A stretch of DNA of 64,000 nucleotides from JAJPKK01 sp963800215 (GTDB lineage Bacteria; Pseudomonadota; Alphaproteobacteria; Rhizobiales; Xanthobacteraceae), in contig CAWCZY010000008.1 of assembly GCA_963800215.1 (NCBI GenBank), forward strand, positions 186,001 through 250,000. The letters run 5' to 3'. A model generated the notes under the pieces. That model had not been told where the DNA came from. It did no database searches and saw nothing but the letters and a program-made list of their open reading frames with translations. Both the position numbers and the translations under genes were made by a program. Positions 1-9,352 of this stretch are shown in pieces (within the stretch, counting starts at the first letter, position 1; each line of letters opens with the position of its first letter).

Positions 1-1258
1 TCTCGTCGCCCTGATAGATCCCGGAATAGCGCTCGATCGCCTCCATCAGCGCGCTGGCTTCGCCCTGCTCGGCGGTGCTGCCCTTGCCGTAGCTGCCGCC
101 GCTCAGGCCCGCTCTGAGCGCGTCGACGGTCTCGGGGCGCGGCGAAAAGTTGTGGACGGCATGAAAGTTGGTGTTCAGGGGCAAGTCGACTTCGATCTTT
201 TCGAGACGCGAGACCACGCCGGTGAGGGGACTCACATGCTTGCGGAACCGCGCCACCGTGGCCGCCGGCGAGACGGCGCGGTACCCCCCGCTCGTCATGA
301 CCAGCTTGCTGCCGGCGCCGATCTCGACCGGCACCGGCGCACGGCCGGGGTCGTGCAGCCCCTCACGGCCGCAGGCCGGACATTGCGGGCGGGCCGCCAC
401 GTAATGCCTCACGATGGACGAGCCCAAGAGGTCGAGACTGATGAGGTGATCGCGCAAGTCGGTGCGAAAGCCGGTGGCGATCGCTTTGGCGATCTCGACG
501 GCCGCGAGCTGGATGGCATTCTGCCCGAGCATGTCGGCGGCGAGAGGCGAAGCCACGACGCGGCGGGCCTGGGTGCGGTCGAGGAATGCCTTGACCTCGC
601 GGTTGCGTTTCATCCGCTCGGAAAGACAGGTCCAGCAGGCACTCTCGCCGGGGCTGAATATGGGCCCGACCAGGGGAAAGACGCCGGAGGGCTGCACCAG
701 CAGCCAGGGCGTATGGTCCGACAGATGCTGCCGGTTCAATTCGTCCAGACGCTCTTCGAGATAATCGTTCACCAGCGTGACGGTGAGGTCGGCGGAGCGC
801 TTCACGACGCGAACGCCCAGCGCACCGAGGGCGGCGCCGAGTTCCTCCGCGCCCTGCACGTCGATCGATTGAATGCGCACGCGAAGGTTCTGGAGGTTTT
901 TTTCCGCGACTTCCGGCGGCAGGCCGAGGCTCGCCCAATAGGCGGCCGCCGTGCCCGCAAAAGCGCGTGGCGTCGGGACGACGACGAAGCGGCGGTCGAC
1001 CAGCCGCTTCAGGGCTTCGTTGATTTTGTCGGCCGGAAAATCCCGCTCCAGCCCGCGAACGATCTCCCGAAAGCTCTTTCCCGCTCCAATTGCCGGGACG
1101 AGCGCACAATAGAGCTCGCCGTGAAGAAAGAACTTCCGGTGCTCGGAATAGAGACACACGACATCCGGCGGCAGCACATAGACGCTGAAATTGGGCGCGA
1201 ACTGCGGAACCTGCTTGCTGTCCCGCAGCGCAATGCTGTTCCCGCGATCACCTGTCAT
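1..1258 (-). CDS. TOMM cyclodehydratase, docking domain fused to YcaO (3' end cut by window)
   Basis: This gene reads leftward from an ATG at 1258 and has no stop before base 1, so only the first 419 residues are visible. An in-frame stop at 1283-1285 makes this ATG the only plausible ATG start. Residues 1-300 look like the leader-binding/ThiF-like half of TOMM cyclodehydratases, with two CxxC pairs (CWTC at 208-211 and CPAC at 293-296) that would hold a structural zinc. From about 330 the YcaO domain begins, and its ATP-binding motif AEQGEASALMEAIERYS lies at 396-412. Fused proteins of this family usually have 700-800 residues, so roughly the last 300 are missing. Family knowledge: YcaO uses ATP to convert Cys/Ser/Thr in a precursor peptide into azolines, and the N-terminal domain binds the leader. 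The Cys-rich precursor gene lies 215 bases upstream on the same strand, which fits. Confidence 0.9.
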   Translation of the reverse strand, partial: MTGDRGNSIALRDSKQVPQFAPNFSVYVLPPDVVCLYSEHRKFFLHGELYCALVPAIGAGKSFREIVRGLERDFPADKINEALKRLVDRRFVVVPTPRAFAGTAAAYWASLGLPPEVAEKNLQNLRVRIQSIDVQGAEELGAALGALGVRVVKRSADLTVTLVNDYLEERLDELNRQHLSDHTPWLLVQPSGVFPLVGPIFSPGESACWTCLSERMKRNREVKAFLDRTQARRVVASPLAADMLGQNAIQLAAVEIAKAIATGFRTDLRDHLISLDLLGSSIVRHYVAARPQCPACGREGLHDPGRAPVPVEIGAGSKLVMTSGGYRAVSPAATVARFRKHVSPLTGVVSRLEKIEVDLPLNTNFHAVHNFSPRPETVDALRAGLSGGSYGKGSTAEQGEASALMEAIERYSGIYQGDE

Positions 1259-1411
1259 GAGGTCGGCACGTACGCTCGACGCTCATCGCGACCAGTCCTG
1301 ATCGCGATGGCAAGGCACGTATTCTCCGGGTTGCGTGAGGGTCGTCTCGCTCGCGCGCCAGCGTGTTATGTTGCCGTCCGCGTGCGCAGCGCCACAAGAC
1401 AAGACGAATTT

Positions 1412-1430
1412 GGCCGGGTCAAGCCCGGCC
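1412..1430 (-). promoter_or_regulatory. hairpin between precursor and cyclodehydratase genes
   Basis: A perfect 7-base inverted repeat (GGCCGGG/CCCGGCC) with a 5-base loop lies 44 bases after the precursor stop and about 150 bases before the cyclodehydratase start. It has no clear U-tract. It could be a partial terminator or mRNA-stabilising hairpin that keeps precursor output above enzyme output. It could equally be one of the GGCCGGG-type palindromes scattered through this genome (similar ones at 36422 and 23151). Confidence 0.4.
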
Positions 1431-1473
1431 ATGGGAACCTGGATAGGTCAGGACGACCGGAAAGTGCCCCGGT

Positions 1474-1815
1474 CTAGCATCGGCAACCGCAACCCCAGCA
1501 GCGCCTGCAGCCAAAACCGCAGCCGCAACGGCAGCCTCTGCAGCCTCTCCACCAAGCGACTTTTTCGCCGCCGACCTGGGAAGTTCCCGCGTTTTCCTTG
1601 TCGAAGACGTAGAACGTCGCCAAGTTGACGTCGGAGATCTCCTCCTCGGAGATGGCGATTTGCGGAGGCTGTGCAGTGTCCAGCGACGGCGTATCGGTCG
1701 CCGGCCCGGTGGTCGCCGCGGACGCACCGCCCGCGAGCGACAAAGACACGCCGACTGCTCCCAGTGCGGCTTCTTTGAGACCTCTTCGATTCAAAGTGTG
1801 CTTCCTGCGCGCCAT
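1474..1815 (-). CDS. Cys-rich TOMM/RiPP precursor peptide
   Basis: This encodes 113 residues. The start ATG is preceded by a good Shine-Dalgarno (GGGAGGAA, 6-7 bases upstream). Residues 1-33 resemble an export signal: two Arg (10-11), a hydrophobic stretch, and an Ala-Ser-Ala end at 31-33. Residues 55-76 are acidic and hydrophobic (motif EEEISDVNLATFYVFDKENA) and look like the recognition part of a leader. Residues 88-113 form a core rich in Cys, Gly and Arg, starting WWRGCRGCRC. It has nine Cys (92, 95, 97, 99, 103, 106, 109, 111, 113) and no Ser or Thr, so the mature product would carry thiazoles or thiazolines rather than oxazoles. The cyclodehydratase gene follows on the same strand. The precursor role is inferred from composition and context; the mature structure and its target are unknown. 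Confidence 0.85.
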   Translation of the reverse strand: MARRKHTLNRRGLKEAALGAVGVSLSLAGGASAATTGPATDTPSLDTAQPPQIAISEEEISDVNLATFYVFDKENAGTSQVGGEKVAWWRGCRGCRCGCGFGCRRCWGCGCRC

Positions 1816-2115
1816 TTACAAATTCCTCCCATACCTTCGATAACATGCTCGACGATGGTCACTAGCACGTAGCACTTTTCGTCGCCACTGCCTATTAATC
1901 TACAATCCCGGTCGACGACCGACGGTTCCCGTGGCGAAGCCGTTTGTCTTCAACATGCTGCGGACGTCGGCGCGTGTTCCCGGCGCACGCGGGATGAAAC
2001 GATCGACGCCGGAATGCAAGGTTGCACCGTCCCCATCCTTGCACTTTCTGCGCCCCGCCATTATTCAGCCGCAACAACTCGGCCTCTCGATTTTGCGCAG
2101 GAAAGTTAAGCAATC
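1816..2115. other. intergenic region, divergent promoters expected
   Basis: These 300 bases separate the leftward RiPP genes from the rightward VOC gene. Apart from the ribosome binding sites at each end I see no gene, repeat or clear operator. Short open frames here have atypical composition and no good start signals. Promoters for both directions must lie here, but I cannot place them with confidence. Confidence 0.5.
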
Positions 2116-2991
2116 GTGAGCGCCCCGACTTCTTTGCAGGCGCGAACGGCAGAAACAGGCATGGTCAATTCTCACGGCCGTTTCATCTGGTACGAGTTGA
2201 TCACGACGGACATGGAGGCCGCCAAGACCTTCTACGCCAACGTCGTGGGCTGGGGCACGCGGGACGCGTCGACGCCCGGCATGGCCTACACCCTGTTCAC
2301 CGTCGCGGACGCCTCGGTCACCGGGCTGATGGGTCTGCCGGAGGACGCGGGGAAAATGGGCGCGAAGCCGTGCTGGATCGGTTATGTCGGCGTCGACGAC
2401 GTGAACGCGACCGCCGACCGGATCGAACGCCTTGGCGGCACTGTGCACGTCCCACCGGTCGACATCCCCGGCATCAGCCGCTTCTCGATCGGCGCCGACC
2501 CGCAGATGGCGACGTTCGCCGTGTTCAAGTGGCTCATATCGGGCCGAGAACAGCCCGCCGGCCTCGAAACGCCGGGCCACGTCGGCTGGCACGAGCTGCT
2601 TGCCGCCGACCGGGAGAAGGCGCTCGCTTTCTACGGCGAGCTTTTCGGCTGGCAAAGAGCGGAGGCCGACATCGGCGCGATGGGCACGTATCAGCTGTTC
2701 TCCGCCGGAGGACAGACGATCGGCGCCATGATCACCAAGCCTGCGATGGTGCCTACCCCCTTGTGGCTCTATTACTTCAACATCGGCGACATCGATGCGG
2801 CGGCGAAGCGCGTAAAGGCTGGTAACGGCCAGATCCTCGACAGCCCGATGGAAGTGCCGGGCGGCAATTGGATCGTCCAGTGCAAGGACCCCCAGGGCGC
2901 CATGTTCGCGCTGCTGGGAAAGCGGAAGGACCAGGCCATCGGATATTTCGAGCGCGTCGCGTCGCGGGATCCGTCCCGACGCTCGTTTTAG
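2116..2991 (+). CDS. VOC superfamily (glyoxalase/bleomycin-resistance fold) protein, two domains
   Basis: The protein has 291 residues from a GTG at 2116, which has AGGAAAG about ten bases upstream. An ATG at 2161 (start MVNSHGRF) is an alternative and leaves both domains intact. Two tandem VOC modules are visible. The first begins near FIWYELITTDMEAAKTFY and the second near GHVGWHELLAADREKALAFY; each begins with the usual strand, then an Asp/Glu-rich helix ending in (T/A)FY. The modules pair to form a metal-binding cleft in this family. Substrate cannot be read from sequence. Related proteins are often annotated as 27 kDa antigen-like or glyoxalase family proteins. The gene stands alone, facing away from the RiPP locus. 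Confidence 0.85.
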   Translation: MSAPTSLQARTAETGMVNSHGRFIWYELITTDMEAAKTFYANVVGWGTRDASTPGMAYTLFTVADASVTGLMGLPEDAGKMGAKPCWIGYVGVDDVNATADRIERLGGTVHVPPVDIPGISRFSIGADPQMATFAVFKWLISGREQPAGLETPGHVGWHELLAADREKALAFYGELFGWQRAEADIGAMGTYQLFSAGGQTIGAMITKPAMVPTPLWLYYFNIGDIDAAAKRVKAGNGQILDSPMEVPGGNWIVQCKDPQGAMFALLGKRKDQAIGYFERVASRDPSRRSF

Positions 2992-2992
2992 A

Positions 2993-3135
2993 GCATATTC
3001 CGGTCAGGCTGACCCTATCGGGTCATTGCCCGGCTTGACCGGGCAATCCAGTACTCACTGGTCGATGGTTACTGGATCGCCGGTCAAGCCGGGCGATGAC
3101 AGCGAATTGTTGGTCAACCTGAACGAAAAGCGGAC
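2993..3135. repeat. intergenic palindromic repeat, copy A
   Basis: The core is an imperfect inverted repeat with arms 3023-3053 and 3070-3099, each containing a smaller palindrome of the type CCCGGCTTGACCGGG. Its flanks match, in reverse orientation, those of a second copy at about 15170-15317, so the unit is about 140 bases. It sits in the convergent gap between the VOC gene and the secreted protein gene and may act as a bidirectional terminator. Such elements are common in bradyrhizobia. Confidence 0.75.
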
Positions 3136-3162
3136 CGTGTCTCAACGGCGCGTCGCGCGCAC

Positions 3163-4023
3163 TCAAGGCTCGCGTTGTCGTTTTTGGGCTTGCTTGAAAA
3201 ATTTCAAATCCGGGGGCGCCTGGCCCTTTTTGGTAGGCATCAGCAAGCCGTCGGAGCTGAGCATGTAGTCTTCCTTGCCGATGGCGACGTGATTGTTCTC
3301 GCTGCAATTTTCCTCGGTCCATCGCGGCTGCGGATCCGGATTGCGCCGGTAGTTCTTCATCACGGTCCAGGGCCGCGTCAAAGCGCTGTCGATCACGGTG
3401 ACTTCGTCATGGGCCACGTTGCGATCGGCCTTGTCGATGTAGATGCGTTCCTTGACGATGGTCTGATTGTCCGCGTGCAGCGGGAGGCCGCTGCCGTCGA
3501 AGGCGCGGGGACCTTTGAAAGGTCCCCGCGTCTCGGCCTCGAGTACGTCGTAGCGGCCATCACCGTCGGTATCGATCCAGTGACCGATCGAATAGCCGAG
3601 AAAGGTCGGATTGAGGTCTTCGGGCCAATCGCGCCCATCGGTGAAGATGCGCCGGTCGTCGTCGATGTGCCGGATGAGAATGTAAGTCGTCTTCGGTGTC
3701 ACGACGAATTCGATCTCGCCGTACCCGTTGGTGACGCGCGGCATGCCGGGCGAGTTGCATGTGTAGGTCGCGGTCGTGCCCTGTCCGCCTTCGGCCTGGT
3801 CCTTGAGGTTGGCCTCGAAGATCGCCTGATACTCGGGGGTCAGCGGCGCCTGCTGCCCCTCGCCGGCAGGCTTGCTCATGTCGAATCGTCCGGGGCCGCC
3901 GATCGGGCGCCACTGCCCGCTCAAATCGGGATACTTCGAGTCGTCCCATGCCCGGGACTCCACGGTCGTGACGCACAGGGCCGCCAGGAGCGCGGCGGCA
4001 CCGAGCGAGATTCGGTAACGCAT
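3163..4023 (-). CDS. secreted protein of unknown function (divergent member of the 57-61 kb family)
   Basis: It encodes 286 residues with a strong Shine-Dalgarno (GGGAGGAA) before the ATG. The N-terminus is a Sec signal peptide (MRYRISLGAAALLAALC, cleavage probably near residue 24). The mature part opens with a DLSGQW motif and carries FTDGRDWP and YSIGHW motifs followed by an acidic stretch. Proteins with this layout form a large uncharacterised family in alphaproteobacteria. The GHW/GHYEGD segment suggests distant relation to the secreted proteins at 56968-57804 and 58709-61234. No catalytic residues are recognised. Expected location is the periplasm. Confidence 0.75.
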   Translation of the reverse strand: MRYRISLGAAALLAALCVTTVESRAWDDSKYPDLSGQWRPIGGPGRFDMSKPAGEGQQAPLTPEYQAIFEANLKDQAEGGQGTTATYTCNSPGMPRVTNGYGEIEFVVTPKTTYILIRHIDDDRRIFTDGRDWPEDLNPTFLGYSIGHWIDTDGDGRYDVLEAETRGPFKGPRAFDGSGLPLHADNQTIVKERIYIDKADRNVAHDEVTVIDSALTRPWTVMKNYRRNPDPQPRWTEENCSENNHVAIGKEDYMLSSDGLLMPTKKGQAPPDLKFFKQAQKRQREP

Positions 4024-4286
4024 GATTGTTCCTCCCGCGATTATGACCGAACGTTATCAGGGCTCGCGGTAAGATAGCATATACATCGGCGTGGTCGTAG
4101 ACTTCGACTCGGAGATGGAGCGTCGCAGTGATGCTGACAGGATCGCCCCGGATTACGCGACGGCGAAATGCCGCGCTTGATCATCGAGGCGACATGACTG
4201 GCGGCGCTCGAAAAGAGCGAGGAGGCGACGCCGAGGCATCGGTCCCGAAATCCCGGATTCGGCAGTCTCGAGGAGGTCCCTGCGTC

Positions 4287-4589
4287 ATGAAGCATTTTCT
4301 TTTGGAGGGAGAGTATCTCGTTCCGTTCGAGGAGCTTTCCGAGCTGGTGCCCAAACATCGGGAGTTTTTGCAGAAAGGCTACGACGGCGGGTTTTTCCTG
4401 TGTTCCGGACCTCAAATCCCGGCCCGCGGCGGCTTTTTGATAGCCCGCGCAAACTCCTTGGCGAAGCTGGAAGAGCTGTTGGCCGAGGAGCCCTTTACCA
4501 AGGCAAAGAAGATGCGCTTCAGCCGAATAACGGAATTCAATCCGGTGCAGCACCAGCCGATCTTGAAGGATTGGTTCGCGAAACCTTGA
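4287..4589 (+). CDS. YciI family protein
   Basis: It encodes 100 residues. The ATG at 4287 is chosen because AGGAGG lies at 4271-4276 and because the family begins at this point; an open frame extends further upstream but has no support. The sequence has the family pattern: an early strand (MKHFLLEGEYLVPFEEL), a His in a PKHREFL helix, a GG-FFLCSGP turn and an A(N)SLAKLEELLAEEPF segment. YciI proteins are small ferredoxin-like folds with a conserved His-Asp pair and unknown or dehalogenase-like roles. The gene is monocistronic. Confidence 0.85.
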   Translation: MKHFLLEGEYLVPFEELSELVPKHREFLQKGYDGGFFLCSGPQIPARGGFLIARANSLAKLEELLAEEPFTKAKKMRFSRITEFNPVQHQPILKDWFAKP

Positions 4590-4735
4590 AATTCGGTCGC
4601 AGCAAGTAGATGGGGTAACGGGCCGGGCCGGTCGGCGTTGGCATTTGGCCGGTGGAAAAATCGCCGTGTCTTTGGATGCTGCGAGGGTGTGCGTAATCGG
4701 CGGGAGCGGCAAGATCGTCCGGGAGGGAGCGGATA

Positions 4736-6019
4736 CTACTGCGCCTGCGCCGCGGTCGGGTGGCTGCGCATGTGGTCGAGCACGGCGGTGCCTGGCCAGC
4801 AATCCAGCTTGAGACCGTTCGCCTTCTGGTAGGCGCCGAACGCCGCTCGCGTCTTCATGCCGGCCTTGCCGTCGACCTTGTCCTGGTAGAGGCCGCGCGC
4901 CGTGAGGATGTTCTGCATCGTCTCGACATCCGCGGTGCGCATCAGCGTGCCCTGGCTCCATGGCGTCTCGAAACGCTGGTGGGGGTCGACGATGCGGTCG
5001 CTGACCTGGCCGACGAACAGGACATAGAGATCGGAGAAATTGTACTCCTTGATCACGAAGTAGTTTTTCGGCGTGAGGAAGGCCGGCCCGTAGATCCCCT
5101 CGGGCTGCAGCACCGAGGCCGGTTCGGCGAGTTCGTCGGAGCGCAGCTTGCGGCCGGACGCCGGCACGAAGCCGGCCTTGATCCATTCGCCGATCGGCTT
5201 CGTCACTTCCGGCACGCCGAGCGTGCAGTCGAAATTCGACGGCGCGTGCACTTCATAGGCCCAGCGCCGGCCGGGCTGCCAGCCCTTGTCGACCAACTGC
5301 TTGGCCGCCGAAGCGAGTGCATCGGGCACCGAATTGAATATGTCGGGGTGGCCGTCGCCGTCGAAATCGACGCCGTGCTGGTAGAATTCCGACGGCAGGA
5401 ACTGGGTGAGCCCCATCGCCCCGCCCCAGGAACTGCGCATCTCCGTACGTTTCGCAAGCCCTTCCTGCAGCATTTTCAGCGCCAGCAGGAATTCGTGGCG
5501 GAACATGTCCTTGCGCTTGCCCACATAGGCCTGGGTCGCAAGCACGCGGATCGCATCATGGGGCAGCTTGTAGTGGCCGAAATCGGTCTCGCGGCCCCAA
5601 ATCGCGAGCACCACCGGGCCGGGCACGCCGAACCGCTTCTCGATCCCTTCCAGCGATGCCGCGTATTGCGCGCGCAGCTTGGCGCCCTCGGCGGCGAGGC
5701 GCGCGATGTTGGATTCCTTGAGATAGTCGGCGGGGGTCTGGACGAACTCGGCCTGGCCGCGCTGCGGCGCCTGGGCGCGTCCGGGGATGGCGAGATCGGG
5801 CAGCGACAGGTCCGGTTCCAGGCCGCGGGTCGCGGCGTCGAACGTCGCCCGGCTGACCCCGAGAGCCTGCGCCTCAGGCCACGTCGCGGCGAGCCATTGC
5901 TGGAAAGCGGCATCGGCGGCGAACGCGGGATTCGCGGTCCAGGAGAACAAGATGCAGAACAAAACGAGCGCTGCGATCACCAGCCCTGGTGCCCAGCTGC
6001 GGACCGATCTCAAGTGCAT
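4736..6019 (-). CDS. lytic murein transglycosylase (MltB/SLT_2 type) with C-terminal peptidoglycan-binding domain
   Basis: It encodes 427 residues. The ATG at 6019 has GGAGG five bases upstream, so it is preferred over the in-frame GTG two codons earlier. The N-terminus is a signal or membrane anchor (about residues 10-35, ending NPAFAADA). The SLT_2 domain spans about 40-330 and contains the catalytic-Glu motif AIWGRETDFG and the MGLTQFLPSEF and DFDGDGHPDIF motifs. A PG_binding_1 domain covers roughly 355-420 (TADVETMQNIL, GKAGMKTRAAFGAYQ). The enzyme cleaves the MurNAc-GlcNAc bond to give 1,6-anhydro ends during wall remodelling in the periplasm. Confidence 0.92.
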   Translation of the reverse strand: MHLRSVRSWAPGLVIAALVLFCILFSWTANPAFAADAAFQQWLAATWPEAQALGVSRATFDAATRGLEPDLSLPDLAIPGRAQAPQRGQAEFVQTPADYLKESNIARLAAEGAKLRAQYAASLEGIEKRFGVPGPVVLAIWGRETDFGHYKLPHDAIRVLATQAYVGKRKDMFRHEFLLALKMLQEGLAKRTEMRSSWGGAMGLTQFLPSEFYQHGVDFDGDGHPDIFNSVPDALASAAKQLVDKGWQPGRRWAYEVHAPSNFDCTLGVPEVTKPIGEWIKAGFVPASGRKLRSDELAEPASVLQPEGIYGPAFLTPKNYFVIKEYNFSDLYVLFVGQVSDRIVDPHQRFETPWSQGTLMRTADVETMQNILTARGLYQDKVDGKAGMKTRAAFGAYQKANGLKLDCWPGTAVLDHMRSHPTAAQAQ

Positions 6020-6140
6020 GTGCACCTCCGGTTTTGACGCGAACGTTCCGTGAATTCAGACGAATCGGCAACGGACCATGGCCGGTAAACAAGGACTTAA
6101 TGGTGGCAGGCATCGGCACCATTGACGCTGCAGCCGACGG

Positions 6141-6167
6141 GTATTACTTTTCTACAAAATGTAATAC
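6141..6167. promoter_or_regulatory. palindromic operator of the toxin-antitoxin operon (predicted)
   Basis: A perfect inverted repeat, GTATTAC and GTAATAC, is separated by 13 bases and ends 12 bases before the antitoxin start. Antitoxins of the AbrB/MazE fold commonly repress their own operon by binding such palindromes. The position overlaps the likely transcription start. Confidence 0.6.
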
Positions 6168-6179
6168 TGGATCACCGTC

Positions 6180-6434
6180 ATGACCACGATCACCGTGAAA
6201 GGCCAAGTCACGCTGCCGAAGAAAATACGCGACGCCGTCGGCCTCAAGCCGGGCGACAAGGTCGACATACGCGCCACGGCATCCGGAGGCATCTACATCG
6301 AGAAGCCCGGTGCATTGCGAAGCTATGGGGAAAGATTGGACGCGTTGGCGAAGCGGCGACCCATTCGCGACATCACCACTGACGAGTTCATGGCAGCGAG
6401 CCGGGGCGAGATTCCCTCTAGGAATGAAAAGTGA
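6180..6434 (+). CDS. AbrB/MazE-family antitoxin (VapB-like)
   Basis: It encodes 84 residues with an N-terminal SpoVT/AbrB swapped-hairpin domain: TITVKGQVTLPKKIRDAVG, then LKPGDKVDIRA. The C-terminal half (about 45-84) is basic and flexible and would wrap the toxin. The stop overlaps the start of the PIN-domain gene by four bases, which is typical of vapBC operons. It probably neutralises VapC and represses the operon through the palindrome just upstream. The Shine-Dalgarno is weak. Confidence 0.9.
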   Translation: MTTITVKGQVTLPKKIRDAVGLKPGDKVDIRATASGGIYIEKPGALRSYGERLDALAKRRPIRDITTDEFMAASRGEIPSRNEK

Positions 6435-6835
6435 CGCTTGTCGACACCAACATCCTCATCGACATCCTGTCCAATGATCCAAATTGGCGAGCGTGGTCCC
6501 AAACCCGGCTAGAAGAGCGTTCCAGCAAAGGACCGCTGGTGATTAATGACATCGTCTATGCCGAGATGGCAGCGCGCTTTGGCACACATGAACAGCTGGA
6601 CGCCGAGATAGCGGGATTCGATGTGGTTCTGCAGAGAATGCCGAAGCCGGCGCTGTTTTTAGCGGGACGGGCGTACGAACGGTACCGCCGTTTTGGCGGC
6701 ACGCGGACGGGCGTTTTGCCGGATTTTTTCATTGGAGCCCATGCGCAGGTCGCGCAATGGCCGTTGCTGACCCGCGATGTCGGCCGCTACCGCGCCTACT
6801 TCCCCGACGTGGAACTGATCGCACCGACCGCTTAG
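6431..6835 (+). CDS. PIN-domain ribonuclease toxin (VapC-like)
   Basis: It encodes 134 residues from a GTG that overlaps the antitoxin stop, so translation is coupled. The PIN active-site acids are visible: Asp in LVDTNILID at the N-terminus, Glu in VYAEMAARF, Asp in VLPDFFIGAHA, and a late TRDVGRYR. VapC toxins are Mg-dependent RNases that cleave tRNA or rRNA sites. The RNA target cannot be inferred. All acidic residues are present, so the toxin looks functional. Confidence 0.92.
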   Translation: MTLVDTNILIDILSNDPNWRAWSQTRLEERSSKGPLVINDIVYAEMAARFGTHEQLDAEIAGFDVVLQRMPKPALFLAGRAYERYRRFGGTRTGVLPDFFIGAHAQVAQWPLLTRDVGRYRAYFPDVELIAPTA

Positions 6836-6858
6836 ATTAGCGCGATCATTTCGAGCAA

Positions 6859-6948
6859 GTAGCCCGCATTGAGCGAAGCGAAATGCGGGATTAAAGGCCG
6901 CGAAACCAACCAGCCGCCGCTCCCGGATTTCGCTTCGCTCATTCCGGG

Positions 6949-6952
<4 letters not shown>
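6859..6952. repeat. intergenic inverted repeat (GTAGCCCG...CGGGCTAC type)
   Basis: Arms at 6859-6890 and 6921-6952 are imperfect reverse complements of 32 bases, each centred on a TTCGCTTCGCTC / GAGCGAAGCGAA segment, with a 30-base spacer. The element fills the convergent gap between vapC and ettA and overlaps the last codons of ettA by a few bases. This repeat type is widespread in Bradyrhizobium-like genomes. Confidence 0.7.
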
Positions 6953-8619
<1,667 letters not shown>

Positions 8620-9000
8620 TGCGCCCCTCTTGTCGGCACTGGCAGCGAAGAAAAGCCGGCTCGCCGCCAAGAATGCGAGTGATACCCACCAGGGCGGTTT
8701 CCCGACGGAGACGCCTGGATATTTCGGGAGAAGTCGGCGCTGATGTAACGATGCCGGCCGGAAAGGGCAAGGCCGCGAACTGTGCAGTGTCGCCAGCCGC
8801 GTCGTGTCGCGAACGCGCCGCAGCCTGTGTCGATCCGATCACGGTCCGGGGAAAAGCGGCACCGCTGCCGCGCCAATGCGCGAATCGATCTCGCTTTCCA
8901 CCAGATTTTAACAAATTACTGCCATAGCAGGGCGGTGAACCATTTTCCTGGCAGATCGACCAACCCAGGGAAGCGACCAATTAGACACAGGACCCGAGCA
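8620..9000. other. intergenic region upstream of ettA
   Basis: These 381 bases lie between divergent genes. I find no convincing coding sequence: open frames here have atypical composition and lack ribosome binding sites. No hairpin or repeat of note is visible. Promoters for ettA and the small gene at 9001 are expected here. Confidence 0.5.
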
Positions 9001-9165
9001 ATGGCGAACGACAAGAAGGCTCCCGCGATGCGCGCCGCCATTGCCGCGCTGTGGCGCTCCCTGGTCAAGGACCTGTTCGGCACCTACCGGCCCGAACGCC
9101 ATTACATGCGCGGTCCCGGCCCCAAATACCGCGCCAAGCGCGGATTTGCCGGCATCCCGACCTGA
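9001..9165 (+). CDS. small basic protein of unknown function (54 aa)
   Basis: It begins MANDKKAPAM, has a basic helix (AAIAALWRSLVKDLF), and ends with a Pro/Gly/Arg-rich tail (YMRGPGPKYRAKRGFAGIPT). The frame is open further upstream, but composition changes at this ATG. Coding character and good residue variety suggest a real gene. No signal peptide, Cys or known motif is present. It could be a small nucleic-acid- or ribosome-associated protein, but that is a guess. Confidence 0.55.
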   Translation: MANDKKAPAMRAAIAALWRSLVKDLFGTYRPERHYMRGPGPKYRAKRGFAGIPT

Positions 9166-9352
9166 TCCGGCCGGCGCGTTTTTCTCAAAGCGTCACTTCA
9201 CCGGCAGGCGTCGGCGCGACTCCGAAAGCCCTGATTCGACGACGCCCCGCCTTGACGCCGGCTGAGGCCGCACCCGCTTGTCCGCTATCGGGGTGATGTG
9301 CCAAAGCTTTCCCGCTGCGGCGAGGCGCCGGAGAGGGGAGAGGAAATAGCGG

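Noticed and set aside
152..1477. A 441-codon open frame on the plus strand
   Set aside because: It is antisense to the YcaO-type gene, whose minus-strand translation has clear family motifs; this frame is Arg/Gly-rich with no motif.
1448..1846. Alternative 132-codon minus-strand frame over the precursor gene
   Set aside because: The 113-residue frame has a proper Shine-Dalgarno, a signal-like start, a leader-like motif and a Cys-rich core; the alternative is out-of-frame sequence.
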